Below, in pieces: positions 27,001 through 37,520 of a stretch of 64,000 nt of DNA. Positions within the stretch are counted from its first letter, which is position 1. Each line of letters opens with the position of its first letter. Position numbers and translations under genes: made by a program. The notes beneath the pieces were generated by a model. It made no database searches. It saw only the letters and a list, made by a program, of their open reading frames with translations, and had not been told where the DNA came from. The stretch covers positions 62,001-126,000 of the forward strand of contig JASJFT010000104.1 of assembly GCA_030770425.1 (NCBI GenBank). Reading direction: 5' to 3'. This DNA comes from Darksidea phi (taxonomy: Eukaryota; Ascomycota; Dothideomycetes; Pleosporales; Lentitheciaceae).

Positions 27001-28912
27001 GGTCACGAATGAATGCCTCGGATGTTTTCTTCTCGTCGTCGAGATAGCCTCGGGCTAGGGTTGGCCCTTCTACAAGAAGTTCGCCCGCACAGCCGACAGG
27101 GACAAGTCGATGGTGGTTCTCTGGTTCGACGAGCCAGCAATGAGCGCCCACGGGGCGTCCGACGTTGGCGGGATGGCGACCTTTCATGGATGGATTGATG
27201 ATGGCTGATACAGCACATTCGGTGGGGCCGTAGCCGTTGACAAGATTGATGTGAGACCAGGTGGAGACGTGCTCTTTGGACATTGCTTCTCCAGCCAAAA
27301 CAAGTGTCACGAGTTCAGGTACCTCTGACGGGTGCAGGAAGCTGACGAAGGAGGGGGTTAAAATCGCCAAATTTACTCGCATGGAGATCATGGCAAAGGC
27401 GATATCATTCAGGCGAGCTTCTTCGCTGGGAATGCAAACACATGCACCAACCATTAGAGGGGTGAGTGTCTCGATAAGGCTGGAATCAAAAGTATAGGCA
27501 GCAAATTGAAGGACGCGTGAACCGGGATTGACGTGAATAGCAGGCCCGTGGGCCCGAGCGCTCGAGCAAAAGGCCGCATGCTCAATCAAAGCGCCCTTTG
27601 GCTCCCCAGTAGTCCCGGACGTGAAAATAATGTACGCGGCATGGTCGGCACTCACGCGCGGAAGTGTAGCAATCACATGGTCCGGTTTCCCATATGCGCC
27701 AAGGGTATCGTCATCAATGGGAATAGCCTTCTCAGCGACCGTGGAAAGATGTTCGGTATATGCGCGGGAGCAGAGTACAATCTTAGCGTTAACCCGTCGA
27801 GAGAGTGACTGGAGACGAGAAACCGGGTGGGCGGGATCCAAAGGCACGAAGGCGCCGCCGGCCTTCAGGACAGCCAGCATAGAAACGACCGCCCATTTTG
27901 ACTTGTGAAAACACACTGGAACAAAAGCCTCGGGTTTTACGCCGAGCTTGATGAGATGGTAGGCTAGCGTAGTGGAGAGGTCGTCGAGCTCCCTAAAGGT
28001 GAAGTTGCCGTCCCACGCACAGACCGCCTCGCGTTCGGGATCACTCCGGGCCCGATCTCCGACCACCTCATGAATGCAACGCTCTACCCTCTCGAGCGGT
28101 GCCGCATTCCAGTCGCGGAGCTTCTGTCGACTCCACTCGCCGATATAGTCGAGCTCGCCTACTGTGCAGGCTGGAGAGCCTAGGACGTCCACCAACATCT
28201 TGCTAAGGGTGGAAGCGATGCTGCATGCCTCTTCGACGGACATCATAGAGCTTTTGAAGTCCAAAAAGAGGCCCGAGGCACTATTCGCCATCTCAACGCG
28301 GAGGCAGACATGATTGTGCTAGATCCATCAGCTGAGAGACACTATTCGATTAGAAAATTATATACTCACATCGTCCAGGATCGCTTTCGCGACCAAACTT
28401 GATGTTGAACCTCGAAGTTCGACAGTAGTGTTGTATGGGTACTTCGCAGAATTCCCTACAGTTAATCCATTCCCAGCGAGTGAAATGCGATATTCTTCGG
28501 CTTGAAGATACTCGCACTGCATCTTCTGCACCAAGCCGCCCAAGGTGGCAGTGTCATCCAGTCCTTGTTGGACAATGGGCTCAGCAAAGTTATTGCGAGC
28601 CTCTACAAGACCATCGGAATGAGTCCCAAGACCTGTCTCCTGATATCCGAAGCAAACTTCTTCCATTCCGGTGTAGCAGCGAAGAACCAGAGCCCAGGCG
28701 GTGCGCAGAACGCCCGCAAACTGCCCCCTATTCTCCTCGGCTATCTCTCGGAGCTTCTGGAAGTGCTGAAACTCGATTTCAAGGAACACAGCATCCCCAG
28801 ACCCCTCCTCGCTGCCTTCAAAGGCGCGCAAATAACAAGCTTGCGCATCATTCATGAGACTGACCCAGTAGGCGGCCGCGGTTTGAGCGGATTGGTCACA
28901 CTTACCGGACAT
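5226..28912 (-). CDS. giant nonribosomal peptide synthetase, five A domains, six-residue logic
   Basis: One minus-strand gene is built from four exons: 28912-28370, 28318-20101, 20051-7960 and 7913-5226. The introns are 51, 49 and 46 nt, and joining them keeps frame through conserved C and A domains, giving 7,846 aa. The first in-frame ATG is at 28912; a longer 5' exon is possible. Domain order is partial C (1-240), A1-T1-E1, C1-A2-T2, C2-A3-T3-E2, C3-A4-T4, C4-A5-T5-E3, C5-T6, C6-T7. C domains after an E domain have S/N-H-xxx-DG, while those after a plain T have HHALYDGW, matching D-L versus L-L condensation. There is no thioesterase or reductase, so release is presumably by a terminal C domain, as in many fungal cyclic peptides. 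The ABCC transporter diverges from its 5' side. The product class, a D/L-alternating hexapeptide, is inferred. Confidence 0.93.
9150..13630 (-). other. NRPS module 5: C4, A5, T5, E3
   Basis: C4 (about 13,630-12,400) has HHALYDGW. A5 (about 12,345-10,800) has YVIFTSGSTGKPKG, YGPTE, GDLVRY and SGKLDRK. By eye the pocket reads D-A-M-F-V-G-A-V-I, hydrophobic and loosely like Leu-type pockets, which is weak evidence. T5 has LGGDSITAM at about 10,610. E3 (about 10,470-9,150) has HHLVIDLVSW, EGHGRE and RTVGWFT, so residue 5 should be D. Confidence 0.85.
13750..16915 (-). other. NRPS module 4: C3, A4, T4
   Basis: C3 (about 16,915-15,680) has NHALVDG, the post-epimerase form. A4 (about 15,580-14,030) has YIIFTSGTTGVPKG, YGPSE, GDLVRY and GKLDRR. 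By eye the pocket reads D-A-M-C-V-A-G-V-V. T4 has LGGDSIMAM at about 13,850. No epimerase follows, so an L (or achiral) residue is expected. Confidence 0.85.
17060..21530 (-). other. NRPS module 3: C2, A3, T3, E2
   Basis: C2 (about 21,530-20,290) carries HHALYDGW. A3 (about 20,240-18,690) is interrupted by a 49-nt intron (20100-20052) that splits a Gly codon just before the VPLCFEKSAW segment. After splicing the domain is continuous, with YIIYTSGSTGNPKG, YGPTE and SGKLNRR. By eye the pocket reads D-V-L-S-A-L-A-V-I. T3 has LGGDSISAM at about 18,500. E2 (about 18,345-17,060) has an intact HHLVIDVVSW, EGHGRE and RTVGWFT, so residue 3 should be D. Confidence 0.85.
21650..24815 (-). other. NRPS module 2: C1, A2, T2
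   Basis: C1 (about 24,815-23,600) follows an epimerase and carries SHTVVDG at about 24,390, as expected for a D-L condensing domain. A2 (about 23,460-21,950) has FIIFTSGSTGRPK, YGPSE, GDLVRY and SGKTDRR. By eye its pocket reads D-N-E-C-A-G-Q-I-D, unlike the other four A domains. T2 has LGGDSTTAM at about 21,770, with the phosphopantetheine Ser present. There is no epimerase, so an L residue is expected. Confidence 0.85.
25000..28912 (-). other. NRPS start and module 1: partial C, A1, T1, E1
   Basis: The protein opens with only the second half of a C domain (a segment like LRTAWALVLRCYTG at about 28,700), without an HHxxxDG site. Such truncated starts are common in fungal synthetases. A1 (about 28,075-26,590) has YIIFTSGTTGEPKG, YGPTE, GDLLRY and SGKLDR. 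Aligning to the PheA pocket by eye, I read the lining residues as D-S-I-I-V-A-G-V-S, which I cannot assign to an amino acid. T1 has LGGDSI at about 26,390. E1 (about 26,230-25,000) has NHLVIDLVSW, with the first His of the HH pair replaced by Asn but the second retained, and also HGRE and RTVGWFT. Residue 1 is therefore expected to be D. Confidence 0.85.
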
Positions 28913-30714
28913 TTTCGATATCAGTAAAGTTAGATCCAAGTTGCTGTGGACCTAGCAGTACATTTTCTGTTAGCACTGTAGGGTGGGTATTGGATATTGC
29001 CACATACGCTCGGATCAGTCCTGTCGTAGAGTTTGCGCGGATCTCAGGGGATATATCGGACCTGGGCGCAGTTCAAGGAACGCAAGAACAGCTGTATAAA
29101 GCAGAAGCTAGATATTTTAGGTCAAATGTTACTGAGAAAAGTTATGGGGCAGAGGAGAGCCTGAGTGTTTGATAGTTACGGCAATGAGACGTTCATATCG
29201 CTTACTGAGTCTATTCCATTCCCGATTCCCAATTTAGAGCATGCTAATTTCGTCCACTTGCTTCGCCCTTTCTTGTAGCCAGCGGTGAATTCAGCGAGAT
29301 ACGGACTGGTGCACCTATTCCCGGCCTCAACGGCACTCGTGTTCGTATCCCTTCTTCACCGTGGCATGGCGAGACCAGCCATTGGAGAATGAGCTACTAG
29401 ATGGGGAAAATGGAGAAAAATTTGGGCTCGGCCTAGCGGCGAAAGTCCTCGTGCTCAGACATGCAGCCATTGGATATTCTCGAAGAGGGGAAAATTCCTG
29501 CGCTTGTGGGCTGTATCGTGTTGCACTGCAAGGAAACTGCAAGGGGAACGTTTAACGGTCCCGTAACCAACCCAATAAGCAGTCCATTCTAACGAACGAT
29601 GATCCTCGTTTTCCTACATTGAATCGCCGTGATGTCTCATAAACCGAGTTATCGTGGCGTTGAGCTGGAATGGTGCAAGGGATGTGTCTCGATGTCAGAT
29701 GCCTTCCTTACCCACAAAGGATCTTTTCGGCGTCGTACATCGTGTTGGAGGATGTATATTTAGTCCCAAGTAGGAAAATTGAAGACATCTCGTACCTGCG
29801 TCGATCAGGGCCATACACAAGCGTCAGACGGAGTCCGTTGTGCAAGTGTGGATGGGAAGATGCGGTTCTTGAGTGGATGGTCTGCGCCAAGCCACTCAGC
29901 TGGCCACTAGAGCGACGTAGACGGCTGAAGTATAGCGGCAGCTGGGGCGAGTCGGTGCCGGATGCGGAGAACACGTTGATACACGTGCGCCCACCCGTCC
30001 CCACACGTGGCACTGCAGAGCTCTGACCGATGGTAAGCGCAGGGGTAATACGATGGAACTAGATAAGCGGGAATGGCCAGTAGCTCTTGGCGTGCGAGGC
30101 TTTACGGCGAAAACGAAGAGGCTGCAAGGAATACGATCATAAATTCCAATGCCAGCCACACTTGACGTTCGATACGAAGACCCGCGGTGCCGGATCCGGC
30201 AGCTGAGGTAAGACTTGTTTCCTAGCGTTCCCCGCACACCACTCCATCTGAAATATCTGGAAGCTAACGTTTCACCCAAGCTGGACCTGCATCAACAATA
30301 GCGGAGGCTCTTCATCCTCCTTCAACGATGGTGATACCCGAAATACGGCAACAAAGCTATTCTTGGGCCCCCGAGACCAGACGATGGCGGTTCGGGGTGT
30401 ACAGCGTCGCCTACGCACGAAAACACTCGCTCATGCTATTAATGATGCAATAGCTTGGCGGCATGTGTGGCTCGAACTGAAGACCGCATACGAAACATAC
30501 GGACCCGTACTTTTAGTCGCCGACCGAAGAATGGTCATGCCGTTCGTGTTGGGAGAGTGGTGCAACCGTCGATGCAGACGGTGGAGGGGTTAGAAGATCA
30601 ATGTATCTATCCCAGGGTTTTCCTTCCACTTTAAACTTCCTCCACTTATCATCCTCCTCTTCGTTTCACTCCCCCGATTGACGACCACCCAATTACGTTT
30701 ACCAGCGGATTACT
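28913..30714. promoter_or_regulatory. 1.8-kb divergent upstream region of NRPS and ABC transporter
   Basis: The NRPS and the ABCC transporter are transcribed away from each other across this region, so shared control is plausible. The part next to the NRPS (28,913-29,080) stays open in more than one frame and has intron-like signals: GTATGT, a GCTAAC branch-like site and a TAG on the minus strand. A short extra 5' exon is therefore possible, but I found no upstream ATG leading into it. The other frames (up to 118 aa) have no recognisable domain. I could not pick out a credible transcription-factor site by eye. Confidence 0.5.
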
Positions 30715-33700
30715 ATGGAATCTTCAGTCTGTGACCGCATCGATAATACTTTTGGTCCGCATGCGAGGGAATGCCGTGGAGGTTTTGACTTTACCCTCCT
30801 TTTCGAGGAGACACTGTTGTCAATTGTCCCATATGCGCTTCTCCTAGTCGTTGCATCCCTTAGGATCGTCTATTCGCTGAAGAAGCCGCCCAAGGTCCTC
30901 TTCACGTCATGGCTTCCCGCAAAACAAGTACGATGATCCCCGTCACAACGCAAATTGCACATGCTAATGGCTACAGGTCTTTCTTGCAGCGTTTGCAGCG
31001 ACGCAAATTGTGCTACTCGTACTCTGGGCCCGTCCATCTGCTGTCAAGACCCGCACCTCACTTCCCAATGCGATGATTGCGGTCCTTGGCTCGCTTGTGC
31101 TCTGCGTTCTATCTTATACTGAGCATAGTCGCAACGTACAGCCCTCCCTGGTGACCAACATTTTCCTATTCTTCACGCTCCTGTTTGACGCAGCGAGAGC
31201 GAGGACCCTATGGCTGCAGAGGTACAACCACACTATAGCGATAACTTTCACAGTCTCTGTTGCCATCAAGACAGTCGTGCTCGTGCTGGAGAGCGTCGAA
31301 AAGCGGCGATTCTTACGGCCGGACTATGCGAGCTATCCTCCGGAGGCGACGAGCGGCATCTTCAACCGCAGCATCTTCTGGTGGATAAATTCGCTGCTGC
31401 GACGGGGCTTCTCGAACTTGCTTCTAATCGACGATCTGTACGTGCTGGATAAGCATCTGCGGTCGGATCGCTTGCACAATCTACTTTCAGCAGCGTATGA
31501 ACGAGGTGAACTATCCCGACTATATGCTTGGTACATCTACTTATGAGATCGACGCAGGGAGAAAGAGACATGAATCTCTACTGGCGGTTACATTCAAGAC
31601 GCTAAAATGGACTTTACTGGCTGCGGCGCTCCCGCGCATGTGTTTGACGGTATTTGTCTTCTGTCAGCCGTTCCTAATTGAGAGGGCAATTCACTTGGCA
31701 AATGAGCCAGTGACCGGCGAGTCGACTAACTTCGGGTACGGTATGATTGGCGCGTACGCGCTCGTCTATGTTGGCATCGCAGTAAGTCGGCAACAACGAC
31801 CTGTAGGCCAAAACAGTCGTTTGATGTGAATTGACGCGTGGGACAGGTATCGATGGGCCAGTACCAGCAGATGACTTACCGTGCCATCACTATGGCGCGT
31901 GGCGGGCTAGTATCGATGCTGTACGGCAAGACAACGGAAGTGAGCAGCACGGCAGTAGACGCGACAGCGTCCCTGACCCTAATGAACGCGGACATCGAAC
32001 GCATCTACACAGGGTGGCAGACAATGCATGAGATCTGGGCGAACACGATTGAAATCGGTATTGCAATGTTCCTCCTGGAGAGGCAGCTGGGGATTGCATG
32101 CACCATTCCTATAGGTGTAGCTCTAATATCCCTCCTCGGATCGCTTGGTGCTACTAGCCTGGTCATGGCTCGTCAAGCACTCTGGTTGCAAGCCATTGAG
32201 CGACGCATTGGTGCCACTTCCGCCGCCCTGGCCGCGATGAAGGGTGTCAAGATGTGCGGCCTGACGGATAGCTTGCTAAAGAATCTGCACCAGCTCCGCG
32301 TCGACGAGATGCGCATTGCCCGTAAATTCCGTCTTCTGCTGATCTGGAACCTCGCGTTCGGTGAGTAGCTCCTATGCTCTCCAACTCATGTTCCCTAATC
32401 CATCCACACACTCTCATGCGCCGACGCTAACTACAAACAGCGTGGCTCGCACCCGTCATTGCCCCCATCCTCACATTCGCAGCGTACTCGTCTATTGCCA
32501 AGAAAGGTGGTAACCACACCACGCTAGATGTATCGCGAGTCTTCACTTCGCTCTCGCTGTTTGCTCTTCTACAGCAGCCCTTGGGCTCGCTAGTCATGTC
32601 GCTAGCTACCTTCATGGGTGCGGTAGGGAGCTTCGGCCGCATTCAAGCCTTCCTAGATGCGGATGATCACGAGGATTTCCGAGAAGGGCCGCTAGGCAAC
32701 ACGCCATCCACGAAGTCCATGACCTTCATGAAGGGAACTGCCAGCAGAAGTTCCTCACTGCTCTTCGGCACCGATGGCGAAAAGGGCGAAAAGAGCGAAA
32801 AGACCGATGTCATCACAGCCATCCGAGAGATGTATCCAGAGCTACCCCGCGAGGCCTTCAGAGTGTGCTATGGCAGCTTTGGTTGGGACAAGGCGAAAGA
32901 GCCCATTGTCCGGGGGGTAAACCTTATCATTCCTCCTGGGAAGCTAACAATAATTGTAGGGCCCGTAGGTTGTGGCAAGTCCACTCTTCTCAAAGCGCTA
33001 CTTGGAGAAGTGCCCGTCGCAAAAGGCGACGTCTCGATACCTTACCACAGCATTGGCTATTGTGACCAAACGCCCTGGCATATGAATGGGACCATTCGGA
33101 GTAGCGTCTTAGGCTTTTCTGAGTTTGACCAACAGTGGTATGATACCGTCATTCGAGCCTGCGCCCTTAGCGTAGACCTGTCGCAGATGCCGCAAGGGGA
33201 TCAAACTAAGATTGGTACCAAAGGTGTCGCGTTAAGTGGCGGGCAAAGTCAACGTATTGCAAGTGCCTCCGAAGCCCTCTACTCCCCTTATTGCTTGCTA
33301 AGCACTCTTCTCTAGGCATTAGCCAGAACTATATACGCTAGGAAGAGTCTCGTCATTCTAGATGATATATTCAGCGGCCTCGATCGAGACACTGAAAACC
33401 ACGTGTTCCATAATCTCTTAGGGCAAGATGGGCTGTTCCGCCGGTACCGAACCACCGTGGTTATGGCGTCCTCAGCCAGTAAGTCTATACATCCCAATCC
33501 ACTTCGTGCTCTTACATATTTTGCAGTTACGCGCATTCCTTACGCGGATCAAATTGTTGCTCTTGATTCTACCGGAAAAATAGTCGAACAAGGCATCTTC
33601 GAGGAGCTGAATGCAGCCGGAGGATATGTGTCCAGATTTAACCTCCCCCAGCCAGACTGGTTTTTTAACCCCAAAGCAAGCGAAGAACTCGTACAATACC

Positions 33701-35819
33701 GTACCGAACCCATCAGAAAGAGCAAGTTATCGACCGAGGAAATAGAAGCAAGGGCTAGCCGACAGACAGGTGATTTGAAGATATATGCATACTACGCCAA
33801 GTCAGTTGGGTGGCTTCCATTTTTAATCTTCATTGTCGCTATTGGTGCCTTCGTATTTTGCTATTCATTCCCAAGTATGTCCTTCCTTAGTAGGTACCCT
33901 GTTTCAAGCTTACAGATGATTAGATATATGGGTGAAATGGTGGGCGAGTTCTAACGCCAAGGACCCCAACGCTCGACTGGGGTACTACCTCGGTGTCTAC
34001 GTGGTATTGGGCGTCTTTTCAATCTTGGGCCTTATGTTCGGCGCCTGGTAAGCCCGTCTCGACTAGCTTGCTAGACCTGATCTGACTTAAAAATAGGCAA
34101 ATGCTTCTTGTCATGATTCCGAAGTCAGGCGAACACTTCCACTTCAAGCTGCTAAATACCGTTCTAAGGTGAGTTCCTGGCCTCCTTCACCACAATCACA
34201 CTAACGCTTTCAGCGCCCCAATGTCGTTCTTCGCCAGTACAGACATCGGCATCACGTTGAACCGCTTCAGCCAAGATCTACAACTAATCGACATGGAGCT
34301 TCCTTTGGCAACCATCAACACGTTGGCGAGTAAGTTTGCATGTTCCAAAGGCGCATACACTGACGCTTACTGTCCTGCTAGCACTCCTTCTTTGCATCGC
34401 GCAAATGGCCCTAATAGGCGTCGCATCTGCTTTTTCCGCAATTGGCTTTCCGGTTTTTTTGTTTTTGGTCTACCTGATCCAGAAGTTTTATCTTCGCACT
34501 TCCCGCCAGCTTCGATTTCTCGACATTGAAGCCAAGTCGCCGCTTTATGCACAGTTCTTTGAATGCCTCAACGGTATTACAACGATTCGAGCCTTTGGCT
34601 GGCAACATCAGCTTCAGGAGCAGAATCTCCGCCTCCTCGACCGGTCCCAACGCCCCTTCTACCTCATGTGGTCAATCCAACGATGGCTCATCGTCCTCCT
34701 TGACCTTCTTGTCGCCGCTATGGCCGTCTTGCTTATTTTGCTTGTTGTTATAATGCGGGGCAAGATGAATGCAGGCTCCGTTGGCGTCGCGATGCTCAAC
34801 ATTATTCTTTTTAGCCAGAGCATCAAGATGCTAGTAACCTTTTGGACAACACTGGAAACCCAGATCGGCGCTGTAGCCAGGATCAAAGTGTTTACAGAAG
34901 AAGCAGTTGCCGAAGACCTTCCGGAGAAAAAGGACATTCCACCCCAGGACTGGCCTCTCCAGGGTAGCATCACGTTTAAAAACGTGACTGCTGCATATCG
35001 GTCAGTTATCGCTTTAGTGCTGCGGTGGGAACCTCAGCTAATCTGGTTGAATAGTGAGAATGAGCCTGTGGTTAAGAATGTCTCCCTGAGTATCAAAGCC
35101 GGCGAGAAGGTTGGCATTTGTGGAAGAACTGGGAGGTATGTGTTGGCATGCTACCTTAAAGCTTAATACTACAAGAACTGACACTCGTTCACTGTAGTGG
35201 GAAGAGCTCTCTCATCCAAACTATCTTCCGCATGGTCGAGCTCACCGACGGCCTGATCACCGTTGATGGCCTTGACCTCTCGAAGATCTGCCGCCAGGAA
35301 ATCCGAGCGCGGCTTGTTGGTGTGCCGCAGGAGCCATGCTTCCTTACTGGGACCGTGCGCTTGAACGCAGACCCCACGGACGTGTCTTCGGACTTGGGCA
35401 TCGTGGAGGCCCTTAAAGCCGTGCAGCTATGGAGCGTGATCAAGGAGAAAGGCGGGCTCGACGCAGATTTTGACAGCGTGCACCTCAGCCATGGACAGCG
35501 GCAACTGTTCTGCCTGGCGCGGGCGATGCTTCGGCCGAGTCGCATCTTGGTTCTAGACGAGGCAACGAGCAGCATCGACGCTAGGACGGACGAGGTTATG
35601 CAGCGTGTCATCCGGGAGAAGTTTGCTCAGCACACGATCATCGCAGTTGCGCACAAGCTCGAGACGATTACAGATTTCGATCGCGTAGTTGTGCTGGAGA
35701 AGGGAGAGGTTGCAGAGGTGGGTGAGCCGTATGAGCTCTTAGAGCAGAGGGGTAGTTGGTTTGGTCAGCTCTACTGGAGTTCAGAGGGGGGAAAAGAAAA
35801 TGACGAGGGCGAGAGCTGA
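30715..35819 (+). CDS. ABCC-type (MRP-like) full ABC exporter
   Basis: Thirteen exons join in frame to 1,480 aa, the usual ABCC length: 30715-30927, 30977-31505, 31558-31781, 31847-32360, 32441-33258, 33316-33478, 33527-33874, 33924-34047, 34097-34168, 34214-34329, 34382-35000, 35055-35135 and 35198-35819. The N-terminal TMD0 is followed by TMD1. NBD1 has GPVGCGKST (about 667) and LSGGQ (about 757). Then come TMD2 and NBD2, with GRTGSGKSS (about 1,268), LSHGQ (about 1,369) and [14 protein letters not shown]1 is the degenerate half: its Walker B ends LDD rather than LDE, and its switch His is Ser (MASSA). NBD2 keeps Glu and His, although its signature is LSHGQ. This asymmetry is usual for ABCC proteins. 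The sixth exon is reached through a GC-AG intron. The divergent position suggests export of the NRPS product; that is inference. Confidence 0.93.
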
Positions 35820-36529
35820 ATGTTAAGAGGTAATATTCTGTTTGGTTTGGTGGCTTCTGAGATGGGAAAGCATCTTCTTTTGCGTTATGCTATTCCTGTG
35901 GGCTGTGCCGCATACTTGTCCATTGGATTTACTCTATCGACAAGGCTTTACCTCTTCTACGCTTCCTACTGTAGTTGCTCTTTGAGGTAGATTTTGTAGA
36001 GCTTGTTGCATTATCGTAACTCTTAATTTTTACTAAGGTTACAGTCGCTATCTCGTTGCACTCACAGGACTTTCATTTGGTAGATTTAGTAGTATGACCT
36101 ACCATGTGAACACCATCACATTCGAAATATCTTCAATTTAAAACGAGCGCCTGCTTTTGCCTTCCATTACCTCTAGCACAATATAATATATATGCCACTT
36201 GTAGCACTGCAGAATTATCCTCGGGAAGTTCTCGTCGCCAATTAGAAATGCATTTACGATGATGAGGATGTGGAGCCAGGCTATGAGCGCTGCTCAAGAC
36301 AGGTATACTTTTAGACGATGTCGCAAACTTCCAGACTGATAAGTTTATTATCACTTGTAGCATTTGCGTCAGTAAATGGAGTGTTACCACTTCCCGTCTC
36401 GTTGATCCAACGATCTCATTCGACTCCCAACTACTAAATCCTTGCAGATCACACTGCTTCCTGATTACTACGTCGCCGGCCGCCACGCATTCACCAGCAT
36501 CTACATACTCACGGCGCCTACTGATTGCT
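35820..36529. other. convergent intergenic stretch
   Basis: This lies between the 3' ends of the ABC transporter and the iminopeptidase-like gene. I see no gene in it. The sequence is T/A-rich with several TATAT stretches near 36,180-36,195, consistent with 3' UTRs and terminators. Confidence 0.5.
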
Positions 36530-37520
36530 TCATCCCGTCAAGAAGTCTCCAACAATCTCCATATATCTCTCTCGCTCTTCCCAATGCGCCATATGGCTCG
36601 ACGACTCGAATTCCACCCACTTCACTTTTGAAATATTGTCAAACCATGGCTTGATACAAATATCTTGCACCTCGTCGTATCGACCATTCGTGAGCAATAC
36701 AGGCACATCTATAAGATGCGCCTTAGACCACCCTTCCCATGTGCGCAACGAGCCAATTACGGTAAACTCTGAAGGGCCTTGCCTAGGTCTTCTGTTAGCG
36801 GACTTTTACAGAGAAAGCACGTGTGAATGCCATTAAAGGAGTCACTTACATGGTCATGTATACCGTCGGATCATCCGCCAAATTCGTGAATGAATCTTGC
36901 AGAGGCTGCGGAAACGGATCAAGCCGACACACATGACGCTGCAACCAGACTGCCGATGCGTTCTGATATTCGGGGCTGTCGTAATCTCCTCTCCTTTCCG
37001 AGTCTTCAATCGTTTTCCTCACATCTTCCGGCAACTCCTTCAGCAGCGCTTGAGTGCCCTTAACGTACAAAGACATATCGCTAGGCCCACTCGCAATGAC
37101 CAATTTCTTCAGGCCCTTAGGCCGACGAGCAGCGTACGCTCCAGCAAGCATTCCTCCCCAGCTCTGGCCTAGCACATGAAAGCCATTCGTGCGCAACCCA
37201 AGGTGGTCGATCAAATTATCCAGTTCGTTGATAAATAGATCGACGGTCCAGAAATCTTCGTCTCCCATTTTCTCCCGGAGATGGGTGGATTTGCCGCAGC
37301 CGATCTGATCGTAGAAGACAATAGGCATGTCGTGTTGGACGTAAATATCGATGAAGGAGGAAAGATAGTCATGGCCAGCTCCGGGCCCGCCATGTAGAAG
37401 CAGGAGGGCGGGTCGTGGGAGGGATGCGTCCCCGATCACATTGTACCAAGTTGATACGGGCTTCTCGATGTTGGGAACATGGAAGGGAGCGCATCCTTCG
37501 ATGCTTGGGTACTGCAACAT
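36530..37520 (-). CDS. proline iminopeptidase-like alpha/beta hydrolase (S33)
   Basis: Two exons (37520-36850 and 36782-36530) around a 67-nt intron give 307 aa, near the usual 300-310 aa of the family. I chose the ATG at 37520; the frame extends further only through a non-ATG codon. The oxyanion motif HGGPGAG is near residue 42, the nucleophile elbow GQSWGG near 113, the acid in NGRYDE and the catalytic His in SSHMAHWE close to the C-terminus. All are as in S33 prolyl aminopeptidases, which remove N-terminal Pro or related residues from peptides. There is no signal peptide, so it is likely cytosolic. The junction VYMTM-QGPSEF fits the family. Similar enzymes sit in some peptide clusters, but it is separated from the ABC gene by 0.7 kb and may simply be a neighbour. 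Confidence 0.88.

Noticed and set aside
7924..28939. Reading the NRPS as four separate genes
   Set aside because: The breaks fall inside A and C domains, and introns of 51, 49 and 46 nt with proper GT...AG ends restore continuous domains in phase.
28990..29172. 60-aa plus-strand frame between the NRPS and ABC genes
   Set aside because: No domain, no support from context, and it overlaps the likely NRPS 5' region on the other strand.
29670..30026. 118-aa frame as a small cluster gene
   Set aside because: It has no signal peptide, domain or plausible splice extension, and an opposing frame of similar length covers the same bases.
33316..33954. ABC transporter as a broken gene because its frame is interrupted many times
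   Set aside because: All thirteen exons join with consistent phase to a full-length protein, so the breaks are introns.
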